Shown in pieces: positions 43,701 through 55,000 of a stretch of DNA of 64,000 nt. Every line of letters begins with the position of its first letter. The stretch's first letter is position 1. The translations under genes and the position numbers were made by a program. Origin of the DNA: Monocercomonoides exilis (lineage: Eukaryota; Preaxostyla; Oxymonadida; Polymastigidae); the NCBI GenBank assembly GCA_001643675.2, contig LSRY02000063.1, forward strand, positions 279,501 through 343,500, in the 5' to 3' direction. The notes under the pieces were generated by a model. It was not told the DNA's origin, did not search any database, and worked only from the letters and a program-made list of their open reading frames with translations.

Positions 43701-45760
43701 TGTCTTTCAATGCTCCTCTCCTCATCCAGCGACGTCTGATCCCTGTCCGGAGAAATTATCCGCTCAGGACTAGTTTCTCCGACGTGGTCTTTGCCTCTGC
43801 CCATTACACCCTGTGCATCAGCCTCGAGTTGAGGCGAAAGGCGCTCGCTTTCGCGCTGCTCCTGTTCTTTCTTGATGATCTGCTGCATTGTCTGTGAGGA
43901 CATGTCTTCTTCGATGTCGTCGGCACGTGCAAACAGCACCTCAGCAGCATCGACGTCGTTGTAGATGTCCATCAGCAGCTTGCCATACAGCCGCAGCACC
44001 TGAGTTGAGTGTGGGTGTGTCACCAGCAGCTCCTCGTAGCCATTTCTTGCTTTGCTCTCAGCCTCCACCACGCGCGACAGCTGCTCTGGAATGAGCGCAG
44101 TGTCCAGCTTCGGAGAAATAACGTTCTCCCACATCTCCTTCAGCGAGTCCTTCGCCTCGATGTGGTGTGCCTCTGCCTCCGACAGCACCGTCTTGAATGT
44201 CAGTGAAGATAGATCCGAGTTTCCCCCAGGCCCGCCGCTGGTGAGCCCTCTCTTCTGCATCTCGAGGGACTTGCAGAAGAGCACAAAGCGGATGGACACC
44301 TCAGGGCTGCAGCTGCGGCACTTGAGGAGGAGCGTGGAGGACTTGATTGAGTTCTTCATGTATGCCGACAGGAACATCCCGTACTCGAAGTTCAGCTGCG
44401 CATGGAAGCGGTTCTGCGGCCTGGCCAGTGCGTGGGTGTAGATGGCGTCGGCGTAGTTGAGCATCTCCTTCGTCCGAATCGACTTCTCCTGCAGGAAACG
44501 CGTGCTCGGCTCAACTGAGTACGGGTTCTTCACTTTGATGGCTGACAGCGGGATGTTCGGGATCGTCGGCTGCAGAAGAGCTTTTGACCCGCCAAACAGC
44601 TTCGTCGTCGTCACACTCAGCAGCCACATCGCCTTCGCCCGCTTCTCCGTCTTCTTCCACACAAACACAGACATCGCAATGCCAGCTGCTGTCCCAATGC
44701 AGTCCCCCACAATAAGAGCTGCTGTTGAGCCTGTCCCTCGAAACACCAAAAAGCCGATCTGAGAGCCGAGATGTGCGCAGCCAAACAGGCTCCACGACAC
44801 TGCCCACATGGCATTTGCACGCCATTTGTGGTACAGCTGCTTGACTACACAGAAATACAACACAGTCGCAACTGATATGATGACAACGATTATTCGCCAG
44901 AACCACCAGAACTTCAGCATTCGTGCAGCATACACATTTCCAAAGATGAGTACTGCATTTATCAATTGGAATTTTGAAGTGGTGCACGAAAAAAGTCCTC
45001 CATTTTTCGGATCTGGTGAAAATGAGAATGTATGATATGAAAAGATAAGGAATAGCATTATAAGACTGCTAAGTAATGCCAGTCCTTCCGCAACATTTCC
45101 AAAAGCGCTGTTTCCAAAGCATTGGATAGTCCCCATCTGCAAAACTGGATAGCTCCCATTTTTGCTAACTGTGCAATCATAAGGTGAAATAAATGTATGA
45201 AGCGAAGGAATTAAAAAAACTGTTGAAGGAAATCCCCAAAACACGCGAAGAAGCGTTATCATCCATGGTTGTGCTCCTGCTATTTTTCGAAACATCAAAG
45301 AAACAGGTAATGTATATAACATGCACAAATTAAGAATGATTGCTGAAATTACTACAACCACAAGAACAGAATCTCCAAGAAAAAAAGACAAAGATGATCC
45401 ATCAAGCCAGCCAAGAATAAAAGAGTCTATTGTTTGTCGTTGAGTCTTTGAATCCACTTTAAAAAATGCAAGAATGAACAGCTCCAGTGTTATAAGTGCC
45501 CACATCACATATGCAGGCCTTAAATCCCTTTGTTTTGCCTAAATATTTTTTATCAAATTTAAAACATTAGTCCAAATAAAAATAAAATATAAAATAATAA
45601 AGGAATGCAGAAAAAATTTATTGCATACCGAATCGAAAAGTGGAACATAGAATGAAAAGAAAGTTGTATCAAATTTCCCAAATGACTTGACAGAATTGGA
45701 ATCCAAAGAGAAGCTACCATCAGAATTATTACTCTGTCTTTCGTCATTATAACTCTGCAT
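40739..45760 (-). CDS. TmcB-like polytopic membrane protein
   Basis: Two exons, 45629-45760 and 40739-45538, joined in phase 0 (donor GTATGC, acceptor ATTTAG), giving about 1643 aa. The junction reads FYVPLFDS/AKQRDLRPAYVMW. The N-terminal third holds about eight hydrophobic helices (such as LGDSVLVVVVISAIILNLCM). A soluble segment of helical repeats follows (ADAIYTHALARPQNRFHAQL, FEYGMFLSAYM). Further down are paired helices around large loops (SLITLSHFVFFFAVLSAMFV and later), a coiled coil near KKHAKKLNEKVLEKKRLKRE, and two late helices (IGCVSMICICIFATVFSVVS; MMFVTLFLMLLSLLVFVV). The layout matches the tiny-macrocysts protein B family of Dictyostelium, ciliates and metamonads. In trichomonads similar N-termini are fused to nucleotide cyclases; none is seen here. 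A sensory or transport role is unproven. Codon GC rises strongly after the first ~300 codons. Confidence 0.75.
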
Positions 45761-46262
45761 TGGTAAACAGAAGATACTTTGAAATTACCCCAAAATTCAG
45801 CACAATAATAATTATTTTTCAAACAAATAAATTAAGGGGCAAATTAACTTGCTCTAATTTAAAAATTTCATCAACGTTGTTCAATATGAAGTCAACATAT
45901 ACTGAAAAATATTCAAAAACTGAATATGAATATTAGACTGTGAAAAATTCATCCTACGCTGCAAATGAGAAATTTTTTGAAAGTTTTCCTAAATATTCAC
46001 TATTATTATTTTTTCATTCTTTAAAGGACTTATTGAGGTGGAAAAAAGGATGTTTGAATTTTAGTGTATTTTATTTTTGTTTTCACTGAATTGTCAAGAA
46101 AAGAAACTTCACAAATTAACAGATGCAGAATTTGAAGTTTTCAACAATCCAAGCAAAATACAAAAATTATTTGTTGCAAAAATTTTTAAATAAATCAAGT
46201 GAATGAATTTTTCATTATTTCTTTTGTCTTATTTTCAGTTTTTAATAAAAAAATGGAAAATT

Positions 46263-46266
<4 letters not shown>

Positions 46267-46299
<33 letters not shown>
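46267..46299. repeat. Poly-T run of 33
   Basis: Uninterrupted T homopolymer in intergenic DNA upstream of the MITE candidate. Confidence 0.9.
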
Positions 46300-46302
<3 letters not shown>

Positions 46303-46642
46303 TTATTTCAAAAAACTTTAACTTCAATAAGTATCATTCTTGGAAGTATTTTTATCTCAGATTGATTTTCATTCTTGAAAATTTTTGTAATATGGAACAA
46401 AAACTTGAAAAGAACTCACAATTTATATTTTCGAGATAAAAATTCAAAAAAGAGAACTTTATAAAAATAAGTTTTTTTTATGAAACAGTTTTTCTCAAAA
46501 GAAACAACGACAATTAATTGATAAGTGAATGCTTGCGCATGTGAGATTTTTTCAAAATCAAAGCATTTTTCGATGTGTTGATTATTGAATGATCTATTGT
46601 TCCAGACTGGAATGTTTTCATTTGAAAGTTAATTTCATAATA

Positions 46643-47091
46643 CAGTCTAAACCGGATATAATCACATCGGTTTTTGTACAACTTTTTGTGACTTTATCCG
46701 ATAGGAATTATATCCGATGCTGCTTATCACAGAAAAAAATAAAAATTAATAAATAAATTGATAAATTTAGTATCAATTTTTTCATTTTTGAAAATTCTTC
46801 ATCAAAACGCATTTTTCACTTGCGAAATTATTTTTTTTTCATACATACATATTATTTTGACTTATTTGAGCACATTTTTGAAAAAGCGAAAAATCTTTTT
46901 TTTAATCAAAAAATCGATTTTTCATTGAAAAATAAACTCATAGTAATTAAAATGTGATAATATATATTCGGTCCTGTGACAATGTGCAATGAATAATGAA
47001 TGTGAAAAAAGAAAAAAAGTTCTAACATACAAAAACATGACTATGGAATAATGTGATTATTTTTCGACGTGGATATATCCAGTCTTTATTG
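46643..47091. mobile_element. Candidate pogo/Tigger-type non-autonomous element (MITE)
   Basis: The left end reads TA then CAGTCTAAACCGGATATAAT, the CAGT...CGGATAT style of pogo/Tigger elements. It is followed by subterminal TATCCGAT motifs near 46695-46720. The right end reads ATATCCAGTCTTTATTG then TA; its last 19 bases match the reverse complement of the left end (TA included) at 14 of 19 positions. A second block, ATGTGATTAT, also matches but is displaced by an insertion. Both ends are flanked by TA, the Tc1/mariner target. There is no transposase frame, and the length is 449 bp. It is a degraded copy if real. Confidence 0.5.
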
Positions 47092-48298
47092 TAAATATCT
47101 TTGTTATTTCGAAAAGTTTGTTTTGCAAAATTTTCATGTGAAAATAAAAAAAGGAAGTTTGAATCAAATATTTGTTCCTTCTCACAAAAATTTCAACATC
47201 ATGGAAACAAATGCTTGACATTGTTATTATTTCCGTTCTGGATAGATTTGGTAAGTTGGGATATAAACTTTATGATTAAACACAATTTTGATTTTTTCCT
47301 GAATATTAAACAAATGGAACTTATCAAAAAATGTTGAAAAATGTCTCAAAAGTCAATGTTAGTGTGAAAGATAGAAGGAGGAGTCTTAAATTGTCTTTGC
47401 ATAATTTCAAAATTCAATTTATTTTTTTATATTTCACATACAAATCGAAACTTTTTCCGAAAAAAAAAATGATTTCAAACATTATTGCACTTATTGTTGA
47501 TGATAAAATGGAGATGCTCCAGATAATTCTTCATTATCATAAAGAAAGATACATATTGTTTAGGTATTTGTAAATTGATAAGAGTTAACATACATTGACG
47601 AAATTTCAAAATATCAAAAAAACAAAGGCATACTGCATATTCCAAATTATTAAAAAACCAAAAGGAAGTTCCTTTAATAAAAATGAATTGAAAAGATGAA
47701 AGATTTTGTCAAATTAATTTTTTTATTTCAAAAAAATAATTGAAAATTACAAATTTTGTACAGAAGACTGTGTCCATGAATATGAAAAGGAAAAGAAATG
47801 AATTATTTTTTCTTATCATTTCCTTTCATTTTATTTCGTTTTCTGTCTTTATTTATTTCTTTCTAAATCTCTTTATTTCCTCCTTTTATGGATTATTTAA
47901 TTTTCGGATTTTCGTATTATTTTTGAATCATTTTTCATATTCGAATGAAAAAAATTTTTTTTCCCCATCCAATATTTCTTTTCTTTTCTTTTTCGAGAAA
48001 AGCGCTTGAAATAACTAATCATTAAATTCATTTTTTAAAAAATAAATATTCAACAAAAATATGAAAACTAAAACAAAATTTCTAAAAAAAGTTCAACAAA
48101 AACTGTAATTTAAAATTCAATAATTTTTCTAAGTCGATTTATAAGAAGGCTTAAATCAAGCCAACAAATCTGGATCTTCAGATAAAAAGACTCTTGATAT
48201 CCTTAAAGAAACAGCTTGCCCTATTTTCTATACCATCATTCAGTTTAATCATTGAAAACAAAATTAATATAATGATAAATAATATAAAAGCAACTGTT

Positions 48299-49609
48299 TC
48301 ATACTCTCCCTTTTTCTCCAACTGGAATTTGACTCAAAAGATCAGGAAATTCTTGCTTGCTTTTTGATTCAGCATCTTCAGATGCAGAAACTATTTCATC
48401 TTCAGAAATAGGCAAGACCAAAGACGATGAACTCTGAGGCATTGCCTTCTTTGCTTTATCAAGCGCAGAAACAAGCGAATAAAACGTTGGATATCTTGCA
48501 GAGATTGCTCTGCAACGAGATATTAACCAATTAAATATGCATGCACGCACACAATTATTATGCAGAATGAAAATTTACAAATATTTCCAAATAGCAAAGC
48601 AACAAACGAAGCTATGTTTTGTGATACTCCTTCTATTTCAGCCAACATCCTCTCCCATATTTCTTTCGTCTCTGCTTTGCCTTTCCCTTTTGATTGAACA
48701 AAAATAGTTCTTTGCTTTCTATTAATATCAAATAACATGCGAAAACAAGTTAATTGTTCAGCATCAAACTGTTAAAGAATAATAATATCAATTTCAGATA
48801 CCGATGAAGACGCGTAACGAGTGAGCGACATAATGTTGATAAATATGAGCCAATTTGTTCTGGCTTCGAATACTGAAATATTGTGCATCCTCGTAACTCC
48901 AGCCATGTTACAAGCTTTAGCACATCTGCTTCAGCTGAAGGGATTGATTGAATAGAAATCGGAGAAGTAGACTTTTCATGTAGAATTTTGTGTCGATGGC
49001 GAGCGTGAATGTTTTCACAGAGCAATGCCACAGGAACTTTTGCTCGATAAGGAGTTTTCGAAGTCGAAGAAGGTATTGAGCTCGATTCATCTTCTTCTGG
49101 GAATAAAACTGAGGAAAAAGCAATTACATCTTGATACCATTCCTTAAGAGTTTTTAATCGTTGAGTTTGAGGATCAACAAAAGCATTGGATATAATGCTT
49201 TCAGTGTCAATCCAAATTGCCAAAAAAGGTTCAAGAGAAATTGTTGGACAAGAACTTCTAAAAAGACTTGAAGACGAAGAAGTTTGCTCTTGTAATGAAG
49301 AAAATATCGGAGTTGCTTTATCGTGCAAAACAAAATTTGATGTTTTTGTAAAAACAATGGCGTTTGGAAACGGAGAATGAATATACTCAAATGGGATCTG
49401 ACAAGAATAAATAAAAATACGATTGCAATTACCAAATAAACAAAAACATGAACATGATAAAGCAAAACATTTTCTTCGGTAAGCTCGATCTCAATTGCTT
49501 CGTGAAATGACTGCGATTTCAAATGCTCGTCAAGAAGAAATGTAATCTCGCTTAACCCCGTATTTTTGGAGGATCTATGTTTTTGCTGTTTTAAGGGGAT
49601 CAGGGGCAT
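48299..49609 (-). CDS. EME1-like ERCC4-family nuclease subunit (tentative)
   Basis: Four exons on the minus strand: about 49433-49609 (or ending 49442), 48819-49397, 48579-48768 and 48299-48507, giving about 384 aa. The exon 1 donor (GTAATT or GTTTAT) and the exon 2 donor (GTTACG) are uncertain. Exon 1 has ITFLLDEHLKSQSFHEAIEI, and exon 2 has PFLAIWIDTESIISNAF and DVLKLVTWLELRGCTIFQY. Exon 3 has WERMLAEIEGVSQNIASFV, and the exon 3-4 join gives ISARYPTFYSLVSALDKAKK. The order, a nuclease-fold domain and then a GVSxxIAxxV...YPxxxxLVxA helix-hairpin-helix-like segment, resembles EME1, the non-catalytic partner of MUS81 that cleaves branched DNA. No catalytic ERKxxxD motif is seen, as expected for EME1. 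Similarity is weak and another ERCC4 family member is possible. It is head-to-head with PFK. Confidence 0.5.
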
Positions 49610-49810
49610 TTGGCCGAATTCTGCCAATGAGAATTTATCCCCAAAAATTTCAAAAATAGTTCACTTTTGAAAAATGTAGTGGGACTCTTGTTTTATTTAT
49701 CCTAACAATTTCAGTGATAATTGTTTATTGATTATTATTATCATTTGTTATTGTTGTTTCGTTGTTATTATAACCATAATAATAGTTCATATTCAAAGAT
49801 CGAACTTTTA
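49610..49810. promoter_or_regulatory. Divergent intergenic region, EME1-like / PFK
   Basis: 201 bp of AT-rich DNA, rich in TTATTATT near 49727-49780, separate the two start codons. No core element is recognised. Confidence 0.45.
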
Positions 49811-51580
49811 ATGAGCCTTTACTCGGAAACAGAAGGTCGTCCAAAGCCACTTCCATATGCAGATGAGAAAGGTGTTTTGAGTGCTGATGACTTCGTTGTT
49901 TCTACTCTTGGTGAATGCACATATGAAACGACAAGGCCACGCTTTGCGTTCGTTGACGATAAACAACGAGTTCTTCTTCAAAGCCATTACACACCAACAA
50001 AACCAATTGACACTTCATTAGCGTTTGAGGTTGCTGGACAAAGAGAACGGATGTTCTTTGATCCTCATAATACAATTGTTGGAATTGTTACATGTGGTGG
50101 GTTGTGCCCTGGGTTAAACGATGTTTGACAAATTTTAACTTTAACAAATTATTCACATAATTTCTTTATGCATTTTTGTTGGGTTTATTTTTAGGTGGTT
50201 CGAGCATTAACATATGCCTCTCTTAATTATAATGTGAAAAAAGTTCTTGGATATCGTTATGGATACCATGGATTATCAAAAGATGGACATCCTCCAGTAA
50301 AGCTTGAATCCCGTCAAGTTAACACAATTCATGATCTTGGTGGAACCGTACTTGGATCTTCAAGAGGTCCAATTCCAGCTGCGGAAATGGTTGAAACTCT
50401 GAAACGAGACAAGATAAACATTCTGTTTACGATTGGAGGTGATGGTACTCAACGTGGTGCACAGATGCTTTTTGAAGAAATTACAAGACAAAAACTTCCA
50501 ATTGCAGTTGTTGGAATCCCGAAAACAATTGACAATGATATTTTGTATATTTCACGTACTTTTGGCTTTGATACCGCAGTTGAGCAAGCTCGTGTGGCCA
50601 TTTCATGCGCACATGCAGAAGCACAATCAGCTGACAATGGAATAGGTCTTGTCAAATTGATGGGAAGAGACAGCGGCTTCATTGCAGCAAAGGCAACATT
50701 GGCATCTGGAGATGTGAATATTTGGTGTGTTATAATATCTTTTTTTTGAATAAATTTGATAAAACGAAAAACGAAAAACAAACAAATAAGCAAAAAAAGA
50801 AACAAAGAGATATTCGCTTTTTATTGTTATTCCGGGCAATTTTATTGCATTCGTTTTGTTTATTTAATGTTTTTTATCATTAAAAAAAACAAATTTAATT
50901 TTTGTTCTTTCAATTGACACATATTCACTTATTAAATGCCAATTGTATGTACAAACAGCCTCATTCCCGAAGAGCCGTTCACCTTGCCTTCGCTTATGGC
51001 GAACATCGAGAACCGCCTCGTCCACCGGGGCCATTGTGTGATTGTTGTGGCTGAAGGGGCGGGTGTGGACATTTTGAAGGAGTTCAACTCGGCCAAGACA
51101 GACTCCAGCGGGAACACGAGCTATGGGGACATCGGGATGTTCCTGAAGAGCGAGATCACGTCGTACTTCAAGAAGACGAAGCTGGGCATCACCATCAAGT
51201 ACATCGACCCGTCCTACACCATCCGCTCGATCAAGCCGACCTCAGCCGACGCTGCCTTCTGCGAGGAGCTGGGCAACAAGGCGGTTGATTCAGCGATGTG
51301 CGGGAAGACAGGGTGTATTGTGGGCTACTGGGGAGAGAGCTTCACGCTGGTGCCGATGAAGCTGATTGCGCGGGGCAGGAAGAAGGTGGATGTGAAAGGG
51401 CACATGTGGAACACGGTGAAGCAGATGACATGGACGATGCAGCCGATTGGAGGAAAGGATGAGAAGAGCAAAGAGAAAGAGAAAGAGAAAGATGAGGGAT
51501 CGGAGCTTTCTTCGTCTTCCACCTGCTCTTCTTCCTCCACTCCTTCTTCAGCTGCAACTCATCCACCAACGCCTTTGTAA
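49811..51580 (+). CDS. 6-phosphofructokinase, plant-like long form
   Basis: Three exons, 49811-50122, 50195-50724 and 50959-51580, giving 487 aa. Introns of 72 and 234 nt start GTTTGA and GTGTGT. The joins restore [14 protein letters not shown] and SGDVNICLIPEEPF. Active-site signatures are [18 protein letters not shown] (proton-transfer Asp), [11 protein letters not shown] and VAEGAG. It phosphorylates fructose 6-phosphate in cytosolic glycolysis. GGDGT, with Gly rather than Asp at the discriminating site, points to ATP as donor, whereas PPi-dependent enzymes have GGDDT; this is prediction from the motif only. The ATG at 49811 gives [16 protein letters not shown]; an upstream in-frame start would add a random hydrophobic leader. 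The C-terminus is a Glu/Lys then Ser/Thr/Pro low-complexity tail unusual for PFK. Exon 3 is much GC-richer than exons 1 and 2. Confidence 0.95.
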
Positions 51581-52022
51581 GGCTCATGTAAATAATTTGA
51601 ATAATAAAATACATATTACTATTTATCCCCGTTTTCTTCATTCATTTAATCCTGAAAGTGAAATGACTGATTTTCTTTTCATTTCTTCATCATCATTGAA
51701 CTTCAGAAAAAAATTCTTTTCTATCCTATTTTGAAATAAAGGCATTTCAGAAGCTATTTTGCTTTTTACATGCGAAATCTCCATTTTTTTTACATTTTTA
51801 ATGTGAAATGTCAATTTGAACATAAAACTGGAAGTAAACTCCTTTTTAAGTTGTTTATTTAAAAATTTTATGAAAATAATTAGTTTATATGCTTTCAAAA
51901 GTTTTTTCATAAAGAAATTATTAAGAAAGACAAAATTGGAAGTTTGAATGAAATGAAAATTTTATTATACACATCAGATCAACATTACTTCAAATAAAAA
52001 AATACAATAGAACAGAAAAAAG
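51581..52022. other. AT-rich intergenic region
   Basis: Spacer between PFK and receptor C, both on the plus strand. It must hold the PFK 3' end and the promoter of receptor C. I see no specific element. Confidence 0.6.
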
Positions 52023-55000
52023 ATGAAGATCTACAAAAACTTCATTATTTTCTTACTAATTTTTCTTATTGAATTCTCAAATGCTTGTGCTTCGCCTGCT
52101 GTGAGCAGTGCTTATCAAAAAATAATTCGGAAATCTTATGAAATACCCTCAAGGAGCGACGATGAAATTTTAACAGATGAGAAGCAAAGAAATTACACTT
52201 TTAAAGAAAGGAATCCTCATAAATGCATTATACATTCAACATTTATGAAACACAGCAAAACAAACGAAACATTTATAAATTTAGTTAACTCTACTTTCAA
52301 TATTGGAGATGTAATCATCATGGAAAGTAGATTCACAGAAATAATTTTTTGTGATTCGAAAAGTTTTTCAGCTGTTCGCGATTGTTCTGTTAGAGGATGG
52401 TGCACACAAGAAGAACGCTCAATTTTTAATTGTGAAGGAACATTATCCATCTCAAATCTCAGCCTAATATCTTTAGATAGTTTAACTTTTGCTTCTTCAC
52501 TTATTTCAACAACGAAAAAGAAGACAGATGGAATTGCAGAAGTTAGAAAATGTGCATTTGAGAACTTACTGATTTATTCAAACATCCCTCTGATGGGAAA
52601 CAGACATTTGAAAAGAGTTTGCCTATCTCAGTGCTTCTTTTTTAATATTTCTCATCAAAAAAATAAATATGATGATAAAAGCGCTACACTCACTCATTAC
52701 GAAATTGACAACTGTGATATTCACTTTGTGGACTCTTCAATATATGGATCTTTGGTAAACGGAATGAGCACGATTGGCGGTTTCTTTATGAGAAACACTT
52801 CATTTGAAGCATGTGAGCAAATGATAGAACGGAACGAAACATTTGAAACAACAGGATCTGATCCAATTGATATTAACGATACAACTTTTCGAAATATTCA
52901 CAGTGAAACAAATGGAGCAGCGATTTATCATTCAGCTGGTTGTCCCTTAACAGTATTAAGATGCATTTTTGAAAATTGCAGTTCCGATGACCATGGAGGA
53001 GGCATCAGAGTAATTTCACAAGCATTGAATTATTCGATTACAATCAAATTTTCAATTGGAATAAATTGCTCTGCCCTTGCTAGAGGAGGCTTTTTTAGTG
53101 GTGATTATCAAAGTGGAGCAGTGATTGAAAGATGTGAATTTATAGATTGCTTTTCCAGCACAGGAGGAGGCGGGCTGTATTTGAATCGGTTCCCAAAAGA
53201 TATATTAGTCTCAGAGTGCAATTTTTCTACTTGTCATGACATTGAAGTCAGCGAGAAGCTGTCTGGAGGCGGAATTACTATCGGAGATAGCTCAAATTTT
53301 ACGATCAGGGACTGTTCTTTTATTCAATGCTCAGCAGCATACGGGGGAGGGATCAACTTCCAAGGAGATGGAACATATGGAGGCGAGTGGACTGCATCAG
53401 TTATGTTTTGCTTTTTTGAAGCAAACGAAGGAAGATGCGGTGCAAAAGACATATCATTTAGAGGAAATTGGATAACTTATTGCTCAATGAATATGCTGAA
53501 AGAGTGTAGAACTCTTTCTCAAGGAATCAATTTAGTCATGAACGATACGGTTGATGTGAGCGGATGGATTCCGAGCCGATATTTTAATCCATTGTATGTA
53601 AATGTTGATCTCGGAATTGATCATAGAGGATGCGGAATGAATGAAAGAAAATGCAAGTCAATATCATTCGTACCTTCTCTTGTTGAAGAAGGTGGAAACG
53701 AAATTACACAAATAGTTATAGAATCAGTAAGATTGACTGAAAATGGCTGCAACATCGGAGAGAAGAAAATCAACGTTTCAAAGAAACCAACTGAGGATGT
53801 TATTATTAGTTCTTCAGTTCAGCTTAACGCTCTTTTCCATCTTACAACCGGGGTTCTTGGAATGAATTCATTTACATTGATTCATAACTCTACATCATCA
53901 TCCCCGGGAACTTCGTTATTTCTTGTCTCATCAACAGGAACGCTTTTGATTTCTAAATGCAATATTACTTGTGAGTCATTACCGACAACTAATGCAGCAT
54001 TTATCGAACCCGTGATTGTCGCAAGGAGCGGATTTATTGAGCTTTCAGAAACAAGCATAGCAGAGTTTTTGCTTAGTAATGCTGGAGTTATATATTTTGC
54101 GTCATCAGCATCAGTAAAGTTAATGAGCACAAACATTTGCAACGTCACTAGCGAGAATTACAATGGGGCTGCATTGAACGGAGTTGTTGGTAACGGAAAA
54201 TACCTTATATTGAATGGAAGCGTTCTCAGAAACATTTCCACTGACGGTGGAAATGGCGGAGGAATGAGTGTCAGCATGGAAATGAACAGTTCGTTGCAGA
54301 TTCATGGAGTAGATAAAGAATCAGAAATTTTTTCTTGTAGAGCAGTTGCTTTGCCTGAACAAGAAAGTTTCGGTGGAGGGATCTATTTAAAATCAGAGGC
54401 AGAATCGATTGAGTTAGAAATTACATACCTGAAATGCTCTGCTAACGAGGCAAGCGTTGGAAAGAATGCATACGTTTTTCTAAATGATTTGCGAACAAAA
54501 GTTAATGAAGTCAAGTTTGCGTTTATGTGTAATCTCGATGACGCTGAAAGGGATGGCGGAGTCATTGGAAAGGATTTAAGAAAGTTTTCAAGTGATGTAA
54601 ATCTCTTTATATTTATTGACGGATATGTATCAAATGTGATTGAGTTAGACAGAAGTGATGGAGAAGATGAGAAATACTGCGGCAAAGAAGTTGCATGCAA
54701 AAGTGTGGATTATGGAGTTGGGAAGCTTAATGGTTCTGATGATAGAAGATTACAGTTAGTTGGCTCGTCTGTAGTAAATAACATATTTGAATTACTCAAC
54801 ACAGTTGTGAAAGGAATGAATGAGAAGAAAATTCTTGTTGTAAACGATTCACTTGGAGGTTTGTCAAATGCTGTGATTACTGCAAAAGAAGAAGTGACTT
54901 TTGAACAAGTTATTTTTCATCTTCCGAATAATTTTGTGAATAATCAAAACACAATTTTTGAATCGAAAATGAGCGAAGGACATTTAATTATGAATCAATG

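Larger units (their letters stand above)
45761..48298. other. 2.5 kb AT-rich intergenic region
   Basis: Lies between the 5' end of the TmcB-like gene and the 3' end of the EME1-like gene. It holds a poly-T run and a MITE candidate (46643-47091). Short frames such as 47101-47337, 47331-47573 and 47740-48009 are Phe/Lys/Ile-rich with no family resemblance. Confidence 0.65.

Noticed and set aside
47101-48009. Three AT-rich plus-strand frames
   Set aside because: Phe/Lys/Ile-rich, no domain pattern, typical of random translation of AT-rich DNA.
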